Assembly: GCF_002884445.1 (NCBI RefSeq)
Contig: NZ_KZ614144.1
Location: forward strand, 1,530,202 to 1,594,201
Direction: 5' to 3'
Source of the DNA: Paenibacillus castaneae
Lineage (GTDB): Bacteria; Bacillota; Bacilli; Paenibacillales; Paenibacillaceae
Length of the DNA: 64,000 nt
Made by a program: the position numbers and the translations under genes
The notes under the pieces: model-generated
Database searches by the model: none
Told to the model about the DNA's origin: nothing
The model's input: only the letters and a program-made list of their open reading frames with translations
Shown: positions 53,553 through 60,662 of the stretch, in pieces
How the letters are laid out: the number at the start of each line of letters is the position of its first letter
Numbering within the stretch: the stretch's first letter is position 1

Positions 53553-53704
53553 CTATGCGAAATAACAAGCTTCGAAAACAATGGAGTATATCCCATTTTT
53601 AGATGAAAAGACTCATCACAAGGAGAAAGTAAGTTATAATACAAAACAGAGACATGTGTTCATTGGTGGTAAACGTGTCAAATTTTCGGTGAAGGGAGAA
53701 GCAA

Positions 53705-54361
53705 ATGATAAAACTATTGATTTGTGATGATCATGCTGTGGTCAGATCCGGGCTTGCTATGCTGCTGCATGGCAAGAATGATATAGAGGTGGTTGGGGAA
53801 GCATCGGAAGGCGATGAGGCAATTGAAATGTCTCAGCAGCTCCTTCCAGATGTCGTGCTCATGGATCTTAGCATGCCGCATGGCAAGGATGGGATGACTG
53901 CTACTACGGAGCTGAAGAAGCTGCTGCCGAATACGGCAGTCCTTATTCTGACGATGCATGACGATGACGAATATTTATTTCGAGCTATACATATAGGCGC
54001 ATCGGGTTATATTCTCAAGAACGCCCCTCATGATGAGCTGCTATCTGCTATACAGTCGGTTGCTGCGGGGAATGCATACTTATATCCTACCGCTACGAAG
54101 CGGTTAATGAGTGAATATCTCGTTAGAATGAAGCAGGGCGGCGAGGAAAGCGGTCCTTATGAAACACTTTCTGAACGAGAGAAGGAAATATTGGGCTGGA
54201 TTGCGAAGGGGTATTCCAATAAAGAAATCGCGGAAAATCTCATCATCAGCGTAAAAACAGTGGAAACGCATAAAAGCCATCTGATGGATAAACTGGGACT
54301 TAGAACGCGTCCAGAGCTTATTAAGTTCGCGCTGAAGAAGGGGCTGCTTACATATGAGTAA
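53705..54361 (+). CDS. nreC: NreC-like NarL/FixJ-family response regulator
   Basis: The 218-residue regulator has a receiver domain (D54 in VVLMDLSMP, D8-D9 acid pair, K in 'YILKNAPHDELL') and a LuxR/NarL-type helix-turn-helix (about 150-218, 'LSEREKEILGWIAKGYSNKEIAENL...SVKTVETHKSHLMDKL'). The line is very like staphylococcal NreC through both domains. It overlaps the kinase gene by 8 bp. The dyads at 52788, 52879 and 55619 fit the known NreC site, so it is the likely activator of pflBA and the focA pair. Confidence 0.85.
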   Translation: MIKLLICDDHAVVRSGLAMLLHGKNDIEVVGEASEGDEAIEMSQQLLPDVVLMDLSMPHGKDGMTATTELKKLLPNTAVLILTMHDDDEYLFRAIHIGASGYILKNAPHDELLSAIQSVAAGNAYLYPTATKRLMSEYLVRMKQGGEESGPYETLSEREKEILGWIAKGYSNKEIAENLIISVKTVETHKSHLMDKLGLRTRPELIKFALKKGLLTYE

Positions 54362-55487
54362 TCATAACAGCGAAAAGTACCGTCATATGATCGGGGCAGA
54401 TGTTGATTATTTGTTGTCAGTGCTGGAAGGTCAAATCGACGATAAGCAGATGCTGGCGCAGGTGAATCAGTCACTGAAGCAGCTTGCTGATGTGAAATTT
54501 GCGCTAGATGAATCCTCAATTGTTGCTGTTACGGATGAGAAGGGCAAGATTGAGTACGTGAATGATAAGTTTTGCGAAATATCGAAGTATGCCCGTGAGG
54601 AATTGATCGGCAAGGATCACCGGATTATTAACTCAGGGTATCACGGGAAGGCGTTTTTTCGCGAGCTGTGGCAGGCGATCTCTTCAGGCCAGGTATGGAG
54701 AGGCGAAATAAAAAATCGAGCTAAGGACGGAAGCTTCTACTGGGTGAACACGACGATTGTTCCATTCTTGGATGAGAACGGAAAGCCTTATCAGTATTTA
54801 GCGATACGCAGTGAAGAGACGCAAAGGAAGCGTGCGGAACAAGATCTGAAGGAGATGATGGTTAAAGTCATCGAAATTCAGGAGGATGAGCGGAAACGGA
54901 TATCGAGGGAGCTGCATGACGGGATCGGACAAAGCTTATTTTCTCTGCTAATTCGGCTTGACCGACTTATCAGCGATCATGGGGAGCTTGCTGAGCTGAA
55001 TACGATTCGTGGGGATGTTTCCGGCATGATGGAGGATATTCGCGGTCTTGCATGGGAGCTTCGGCCGTCCGTGCTCGATGATCTTGGGGTCGTACCTGCT
55101 ATCCGAACCTATTTGGAAAACTATTCGCAGCATTTCGGCATTCAGCTGAAGCTGGAATCCGGACTGAAAAGCAGGCTCGGCATCCACAAAGAGACAGCCA
55201 TTTATCGCGTTATTCAAGAAGCATTAACGAATATTGCGAAATATGCTGATGTAGCGGAGGCACAGGTATTGTTGGAGGAGCGGGCTGAAGAAGTCGAGGT
55301 TAGAGTAATTGACCACGGTCAAGGCTTTAACCTCGACCGAGTTGGACGTGGCGTTGGGCTGTTCAGCATGGAAGAAAGAGCTCGCATCGTCGGCGGACAT
55401 CTTGAGCTTACGTCCAGTCCTGGCAATGGCACTATGGTACGATTTGTCGTGCCGAAGGAAGAGAATAAAAATACAGGCTCTCATTAA
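54354..55487 (+). CDS. NreB-like sensor histidine kinase with PAS domain, single cysteine
   Basis: The 377-residue cytoplasmic kinase has no membrane segment. A PAS domain (about 45-157, 'DEKGKIEYVNDKFCEISKYAREELIGKDHR') leads to a HisKA_3 domain (H188 in ERKRISRELHDGIGQ) and a NarL-type HATPase. The layout is that of NreB, but the only Cys in the protein is C74. Staphylococcal NreB needs four PAS cysteines for its O2-sensing [4Fe-4S] cluster, so the input here must differ. Order is A-C-B rather than A-B-C. Confidence 0.87.
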   Translation: MSNHNSEKYRHMIGADVDYLLSVLEGQIDDKQMLAQVNQSLKQLADVKFALDESSIVAVTDEKGKIEYVNDKFCEISKYAREELIGKDHRIINSGYHGKAFFRELWQAISSGQVWRGEIKNRAKDGSFYWVNTTIVPFLDENGKPYQYLAIRSEETQRKRAEQDLKEMMVKVIEIQEDERKRISRELHDGIGQSLFSLLIRLDRLISDHGELAELNTIRGDVSGMMEDIRGLAWELRPSVLDDLGVVPAIRTYLENYSQHFGIQLKLESGLKSRLGIHKETAIYRVIQEALTNIAKYADVAEAQVLLEERAEEVEVRVIDHGQGFNLDRVGRGVGLFSMEERARIVGGHLELTSSPGNGTMVRFVVPKEENKNTGSH

Positions 55488-55618
55488 TTTATCATTCACA
55501 GTTTACTGGATAGTAGAAGCATCTCATTTACTTGGAGCTGCTGCTGCTGTCTTTTTTTTGGACCAAATTGCGGGAATCTCCTTCTCTTTCTGAAAATAGG
55601 GGAATGCAAGGCGAAAAT

Positions 55619-55634
55619 TCAGGGTTTCTCCTGA
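55619..55634. promoter_or_regulatory. Dyad upstream of the nirD-like/focA pair
   Basis: TCAGGGTTTCTCCTGA has the same TCAGG-N6-CCTGA arms as the pflB site. A TATGAT at 55677-55682 gives a centre about 62 bp before transcription. A second, degenerate copy lies at 55569-55584 (12 of 16 bases equal to the pflB core). Confidence 0.72.
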
Positions 55635-55743
55635 TAACAACATGCAGCTGTAAAAGTTAAAATAGAAAAGAAAACTTATGATGAGAAAAACTCGAACTTT
55701 GTATTTTACCAAATAAAATACATGCTAAGAAAGGGAGAGAGAA

Positions 55744-56091
55744 ATGGAAATTGGAACGCTGCAGGACATAAATGCAATCCGTTATTATGGCGTTGGCTTA
55801 TTAGACCGTTTTGGAGTTAGCATCGGACATACCGTTCAAGTTGAAGGGAATGAGATTGCCGTATTCCGCACGAGTGATGACAGACTGTTTGCCATAGATA
55901 ATATGAGCGCTCATTGGAATGGCGGAACATTGTCAGAAGGTATACTTTCGGGTCATGACTTATACGATCCGCTTTACGTGTCGAGAATAAATTTGGAGAC
56001 GGGAGCAATATACGCTCCAAGCACTGGACAGGTTCGAATCTATCCGATATGTGTAGAAGGCAACGAGGTACAGATTGGGCTGCCAGCCTGA
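55744..56091 (+). CDS. NirD-like Rieske-fold protein lacking cluster ligands
   Basis: The 115-residue protein is a Rieske-type fold with 'VQVEGNEIAVFRTSDDRLFAIDN' and 'LETGAIYAPSTGQVRIYPICVEG', as in NirD, the small subunit of assimilatory nitrite reductase. The ligand pairs C-x-H and C-x2-H are replaced (SAH and DPLY). NirD proteins are known to lack the cluster, so that is not by itself decay. The NirB large subunit is not nearby, so it is an orphan. It lies 33 bp before the focA gene and shares its promoter. Confidence 0.75.
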   Translation: MEIGTLQDINAIRYYGVGLLDRFGVSIGHTVQVEGNEIAVFRTSDDRLFAIDNMSAHWNGGTLSEGILSGHDLYDPLYVSRINLETGAIYAPSTGQVRIYPICVEGNEVQIGLPA

Positions 56092-56124
56092 ACAGAGGGG
56101 CAGCATCAGAGGAGAGCAGTTTGA

Positions 56125-56901
56125 ATGTTTAAAGACACATTAGAGATAGCTGTAAAATCTGCTTTAGCCAAAAAAGCGTTATTCGCAGAGAGCAAGTTTC
56201 GTTATTTATTGTCTGCCGGGTTGGCTGGAGCTTATGTTGGCATTGGAATTATTCTTATATTTACAATCGGAGCTTCGTTAGCTGCCATACAATCTCCTGT
56301 CACCTCGCTCGTGATGGGATTGTCATTCGGCATCGCCTTAACCTTAGTTATATTCGCAGGAGCAGAGCTTTTTACCGGCAATAATATGATATTCACGGTC
56401 AGTACGCTGGCGAAAGCGACGAGCTGGAAGGATACCCTTCAAAACTGGATATGGAGCTACTTGGGCAATTTGCTTGGGGCGATGGCCTTGTGCATGCTCA
56501 TTATCGGAACGGGTTTATTTGCTGATATTAAACCAGAGCATTTGCTATTTACAGCAGCAGCCAAAAAAATGCATATCGATACGCTGCAGCTCTTCTTCCG
56601 CGGCATTATGTGCAACTGGCTCGTTTGTCTAGCAATCTGGACCTCCATGCGAGCTAAGGAAGACACGGCTAAGCTGATTCTTATTTTCTGGATGCTGTTC
56701 GCATTCATCGCATCAGGCTATGAGCATAGCATTGCCAATATGACGGTCCTCGGACTAGCGCTGCTGCTGCCGCATCCTGAGACCATTACCATTGCCGGCT
56801 GGTTTCATAATATGATCCCGGTTACGCTTGGCAATATTGTAGGCGGAGCCTTATTTGTCGGTACTGCCTACTGGCTAATAAGTGCACAGAAAAAAGCTTA
56901 G
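56125..56901 (+). CDS. Formate/nitrite channel (FocA/NirC family)
   Basis: The 258-residue protein has six helices of the FNT family, with 'GLAGAYVGIGIILIF', 'GAELFTGNNMIF' (the conserved F/T-G-N region), 'NWLVCLAIW', and 'HSIANM' with the pore histidine. It is a pentameric channel for formate or nitrite. Coupling to pflBA by the shared dyad argues for formate, while coupling to the NirD-like gene argues for nitrite. The ribosome site is AGGAG. Confidence 0.9.
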   Translation: MFKDTLEIAVKSALAKKALFAESKFRYLLSAGLAGAYVGIGIILIFTIGASLAAIQSPVTSLVMGLSFGIALTLVIFAGAELFTGNNMIFTVSTLAKATSWKDTLQNWIWSYLGNLLGAMALCMLIIGTGLFADIKPEHLLFTAAAKKMHIDTLQLFFRGIMCNWLVCLAIWTSMRAKEDTAKLILIFWMLFAFIASGYEHSIANMTVLGLALLLPHPETITIAGWFHNMIPVTLGNIVGGALFVGTAYWLISAQKKA

Positions 56902-56974
56902 ATAATTACGCAGGAAGGGCCGATGATCAACAGGATGAGATTGTTTGGGGAAAGATAACAGAGAGGGGAGAACG

Positions 56975-57700
56975 ATGATGAGCGTATCGAGAAAAAACAT
57001 ACTGAGCCAAATACCGCTTTTCAAATATTTTACGGCGCAGCAGTTGGAGGAGCTTAGCTGGTATGGGGTGAAAAGAGAAATTGCACGAAATCAAGTGATT
57101 TATAAGGAAGGCGATGCCAAGGAAGCGGTATTCATTGTGCTGTCAGGGTTGGTCAAAACGTATCGTACGGATCATCTAGGCCAAGAGAGCAATCTGTCCT
57201 TTCTGAAGCAGCATGAAACCTTTCCCGGCGAGGGATTGCTCGCGGATGGCTTCTATTCTCGTTCGGCAGCCGCGATTGTCCGAACGGAGCTGCTTATGTT
57301 TTCGCTTAAGCCCTTTCTGAATTTCTTGGCACACTATCCTAGCGCAGCAGTAGCTGTCATACACGCGATGCAGGAATCGATCCAATCCTTGGATCATCAG
57401 CTGAATGAGTCGAAATGGCCTGATGTGTATAATCCGGGTCAGCTCTTCCTGCTTAAGCTGGCCGAGCATTATGGTCGCCAAACAAAAGGTGAGCTGCGCA
57501 TCGGTATTCCGATGTCACATGATTATTTCGCAAGTGCAATCGGTGCAACAAGGGACGGAGGAGACCGTCTGCTGGATAAGCTCCATGAGGAAGGCATCGC
57601 TGAAATGAAGCGTTGGGGCTTCGTCATACATGATGTGGAGGCACTGCGGCGTTGGCGTGATTTCGATGATCAGTCGAAGGCATGGGAACAAAGCCGCTGA
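56975..57700 (+). CDS. Crp/Fnr-family transcriptional regulator
   Basis: The 241-residue regulator has an N-terminal cyclic-nucleotide-type beta-roll ('VIYKEGDAKEAVFIVLSGLVKTYRTD') and a C-terminal winged helix ('ASAIGATRDGGDRLLDKLHEEG'). It has no cysteine at all, so it cannot be an Fe-S Fnr sensor, and a missing cAMP motif makes its ligand uncertain. It lies after the focA gene and may be part of the same stretch of anaerobic control, but no clear half-site TGTGA-N6-TCACA was seen near pflB. ATG codons at 56975 and 56978 share GAGGGGAG. Confidence 0.85.
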   Translation: MMSVSRKNILSQIPLFKYFTAQQLEELSWYGVKREIARNQVIYKEGDAKEAVFIVLSGLVKTYRTDHLGQESNLSFLKQHETFPGEGLLADGFYSRSAAAIVRTELLMFSLKPFLNFLAHYPSAAVAVIHAMQESIQSLDHQLNESKWPDVYNPGQLFLLKLAEHYGRQTKGELRIGIPMSHDYFASAIGATRDGGDRLLDKLHEEGIAEMKRWGFVIHDVEALRRWRDFDDQSKAWEQSR

Positions 57701-57788
57701 TGGAAAGAAAGGCATTAACATAACCGCAATGACTTCCGCATGGCCCTCCAGCTAGCCTATAATTGATCCTAGGCGCGGATACTGCTAC

Positions 57789-57896
57789 GCTTACGAAGTA
57801 GGTTTACTTCGTAAACCTAAGCTCATGCTTACGAAGTAGGTTTGCTCCGCAAACCTAAGCTTATGCTTACGAAGCAGGTTTACTTCGTAAACCTTT
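57789..57896 (+). repeat. Three tandem 38-bp hairpin repeats before the BceR-type gene
   Basis: Units begin at 57789, 57827 and 57865 with GCTTACGAAG; the third is cut short at about 57896. Each holds a hairpin, GGTTTAC-TTC-GTAAACC in copies 1 and 3 and GGTTTGC-TCC-GCAAACC in copy 2, where both stem partners changed together. The array ends directly before the ribosome site AAGGAGGG of the gene at 57910, so it may lie in its leader RNA. Confidence 0.9.
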
Positions 57897-57909
57897 AAGG
57901 AGGGTCATC

Positions 57910-58674
57910 ATGTACCGAATATATATCGTGGAAGACGATGCTAAGATCGCTTCGATCTTGAAGAGCAATATGGATAAATATGGTTTTGAGGCGGCTAAAG
58001 CTTCTCAATTTCGTGAAATAATGCCTGAGCTTGAGGCGTTTGATCCGCAATTGGTACTGCTGGATATTAACCTGCCCTATTTCGACGGCTACTATTGGTG
58101 CAGGCAAATTCGCTCCCGTTCCAGCGTCCCGATTATATTTATCTCTGCTCGAGCAGGGGAGATGGATCAAGTTATGGCGATCGAGAATGGCGGAGATGAT
58201 TATATAACAAAACCGATTCATCTGGATCTGCTTATGGCTAAGGTGAAGAGTATTCTTCGGCGCACCTATGGCGAGTATGCGTCTGCATCGAGTATAGGAG
58301 GTGGGCTTGCTTCAACAATAACTGAGGCTGAAGTCGGAGCCAATCTGTTTGGCGAGTTGTCTTTGCATGGCTTACGCTTGTTATTGAATCGGAATGAGCT
58401 GGAATGGTGGGGTGTTCGTGTAGAGCTGACGAAGAACGAGCAGCTGCTGGCTGAATGTCTGATGAGGCGGCCTAGCGAAGTAGCGACAAGGGAGCAATTG
58501 CTTGAGGCGTTATGGGATGACGTGCAATTCGTCGATGATAATACGCTGACAGTCAACGTGACTAGGCTGCGGAAGAAGCTGGAGGAGCTCGGGCTTCCAA
58601 AGGTTATAGAAACGGTAAGAGGTCAAGGATATAAGCTGAATATGAGCAGCATAGATAAGGAGACGCCGCGATGA
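57910..58674 (+). CDS. Bce-type response regulator
   Basis: The 254-residue OmpR-family regulator has a receiver (D52 in LVLLDINLP, 'FDGYYWCRQIR' typical of BceR-like) and a winged helix (about 165-245, 'LTKNEQLLAECLM', 'TVNVTRLRKKLEELG'). An insertion-like linker of about 40 residues joins them. The kinase gene overlaps by 4 bp. The next two genes are the BceAB-type transporter, so it very likely activates their expression when a wall-active peptide is present. Confidence 0.92.
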   Translation: MYRIYIVEDDAKIASILKSNMDKYGFEAAKASQFREIMPELEAFDPQLVLLDINLPYFDGYYWCRQIRSRSSVPIIFISARAGEMDQVMAIENGGDDYITKPIHLDLLMAKVKSILRRTYGEYASASSIGGGLASTITEAEVGANLFGELSLHGLRLLLNRNELEWWGVRVELTKNEQLLAECLMRRPSEVATREQLLEALWDDVQFVDDNTLTVNVTRLRKKLEELGLPKVIETVRGQGYKLNMSSIDKETPR

Positions 58675-59765
58675 AGCTGGCGTTGTTTTTGCGTGATCGG
58701 CTGCTATTTATTTTTATTGCACTGCTTATCCTTTCATTGTCAGTAAGCATGCTGCTGCTGGAGAGAGAGCGGTATCCGGGCAGCGTGGAAGATGCAACGG
58801 TTTATTATTTGGTTGTATTAGCGTTATTTTTTCTCGGAGTATGGCTTATGATTGATTATTTGCGTCAGCGTGCATACATCGAGCAATTACTGGAAGCTAC
58901 TGAAAGGTCAGATGAGCTGCAGGCTACTATGATTGTGAAATCATTCGTCACGAGAGAACAGCAGCTAGTAGGCAAAATGCTGGAGGAGCAGCACCGTGCA
59001 TATATGAATGAATTAGGCAAATATCGCCGTCAGCAGGAGCTGCATAACCACTTCGTGCTTCAGTGGGTGCATCATATGAAGACACCCGTTTCAGTCATTG
59101 ATTTATTGGCACAGGATGCGCTGCAGCAGCCGTCACTCACACAGGATGAGTATAAGCAGCTCATTCTAAGCGTGCAGGAAGAAACGGATCGGATGGCGCG
59201 CGGACTTGAAATGATGCTGTATACCTCGCGTTTGGAGAAGTTTGAAATCGATTTGCATATCCAAAAAATTGCACTGCATGAGCTTGCACGTAAAGTTATC
59301 AATTCGAATAAGAAGCTGTGTATCCGTCATTCTATATTCCCAAGAGTGATAGGTGAGGCATTTGTAGAAACGGACGAGAAGTGGATGACATTCGTATTTA
59401 ATCAATTAATAAGCAATGCGATTAAATATAGCAAAGGAAAGCCGGGAACGAAGAAACTTGTATTCCAAATACAATCAAATCGTGACGGCGGCGGGAGCGT
59501 AGAGGTAGAAGATGAAGGTATTGGCATTGCGCAGCATGATCTCCCGCGCATATTTGAACCGTTCTTCACCGGAGAGAATGGACGGACAGCTGGTGAGTCA
59601 ACGGGGATGGGACTTTATTTGGCGAAGCAGGTTTGCAATCGATTAGGGCATACGTTGACCGCAGCTTCCATTCTCGGAGAGGGAACGACATTTAATATGA
59701 TATTTCAGCCGCGAGGCATACATATTTTGGGGAGTAATGCGGATAATCTACAGAAGGGTAAGTGA
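58671..59765 (+). CDS. Bce-type intramembrane-sensing histidine kinase
   Basis: The 364-residue kinase has two membrane helices (about 9-29 and 43-61) joined by a loop of only about a dozen residues, no extracellular sensor and no HAMP domain. The phosphoryl site is in 'QWVHHMKTPVSV' (probably H134). This is the BceS type, which does not sense the peptide itself but the activity of the BceAB transporter. It is cotranscribed with the regulator and lies 120 bp before the transporter genes. Confidence 0.92.
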   Translation: MKLALFLRDRLLFIFIALLILSLSVSMLLLERERYPGSVEDATVYYLVVLALFFLGVWLMIDYLRQRAYIEQLLEATERSDELQATMIVKSFVTREQQLVGKMLEEQHRAYMNELGKYRRQQELHNHFVLQWVHHMKTPVSVIDLLAQDALQQPSLTQDEYKQLILSVQEETDRMARGLEMMLYTSRLEKFEIDLHIQKIALHELARKVINSNKKLCIRHSIFPRVIGEAFVETDEKWMTFVFNQLISNAIKYSKGKPGTKKLVFQIQSNRDGGGSVEVEDEGIGIAQHDLPRIFEPFFTGENGRTAGESTGMGLYLAKQVCNRLGHTLTAASILGEGTTFNMIFQPRGIHILGSNADNLQKGK

Positions 59766-59885
59766 CAATCTTGTAAGGTTCTCTGGCAGAAATGAAAGGA
59801 AAATCGATGGGTTCACAGTCTCCTCCTCGTCTATACTAAAATTATTCAAACGAGAAAACAGTTAAATTCGGGGAGGAACAAATAA

Positions 59886-60662
59886 ATGAGCGTACTTCAC
59901 GCAAAAGGACTTGGCAAAATATACAGCACTAAAGGCAATGTGTCCTATAAGGCATTAGAGGACATTGAATTGCAAGTTGAGGCAGGGGAGTTTGTTGGCG
60001 TCATGGGCCCGTCTGGAAGCGGGAAGACTACACTTCTTAACCTGCTGTCAACGATTGATCGTCCTACTTCTGGTGAAATTGAAATAAACGGTATCAATCC
60101 CTATAAGCTTACTGACAAAAAGCTTGCTTTGTTCCGCCGTCTCGAGCTGGGCTTCGTCTTCCAGGATTTTAATTTGCTCGATACACTTTCGATTAAGGAA
60201 AATATTATATTGCCGCTCGTGCTGGAGGGGATTTCTCCTAAAGCTATTCAGCAGAAGCTGGTTCCGCTTGCTGAACTGCTGCAAATTACGGCGATATTGG
60301 ACAAGCGCACATACGAGGTATCCGGGGGGCAGAAGCAGCGCGCAGCGATTGCGCGAGCGATTATTCATCAGCCTTCGCTTTTGCTTGCGGATGAGCTCAC
60401 AGGCAATCTCGATTCCAAGTCGGCGAAGGATGTTATGGACTCGCTTAAGGACATGAATGAACGTTTCAAGGCTACCGTACTCATGGTTACGCATGATCCA
60501 TTCTCAGCCAGCTATTGCCAGCGTATCGTTTTTATAAAGGACGGCAAATTTTTTTCGGAAATACGCCGTGGAGCGAACAGGCAAGCGTTTTTCCAACAAA
60601 TATTAGACGCTCTCAGCGTGCTGGGAGGTAATTTCGATGACGTTCCGTTCGCTCGCTCTTAG
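59886..60662 (+). CDS. BceA-type ABC transporter ATPase
   Basis: The 258-residue ATPase has Walker A GPSGSGKTT, signature VSGGQKQR, Walker B 'LLLADELT' and H-loop 'VTHDP'. It belongs to the MacB/BceA group, whose permeases have a large extracellular loop. Its own ribosome site is GGGGAGG. It overlaps the permease gene by 26 bp. A separate promoter in the 59766-59885 gap is expected to be activated by the upstream regulator; I could not define the site. Confidence 0.92.
   Translation: MSVLHAKGLGKIYSTKGNVSYKALEDIELQVEAGEFVGVMGPSGSGKTTLLNLLSTIDRPTSGEIEINGINPYKLTDKKLALFRRLELGFVFQDFNLLDTLSIKENIILPLVLEGISPKAIQQKLVPLAELLQITAILDKRTYEVSGGQKQRAAIARAIIHQPSLLLADELTGNLDSKSAKDVMDSLKDMNERFKATVLMVTHDPFSASYCQRIVFIKDGKFFSEIRRGANRQAFFQQILDALSVLGGNFDDVPFARS

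Noticed and set aside
54354..55487. Calling the kinase NreB without reserve
   Set aside because: The four cluster cysteines are missing, so I give no gene symbol even though layout and neighbours match.
56975..57700. Calling the Crp-family gene Fnr
   Set aside because: The protein has no cysteine and cannot hold an Fe-S cluster; no clear Fnr half-sites were seen near pflB.
57789..57896. Three 38-bp tandem repeats as a CRISPR array
   Set aside because: The copies are directly adjacent with no unique spacers, and no cas gene is in the window.
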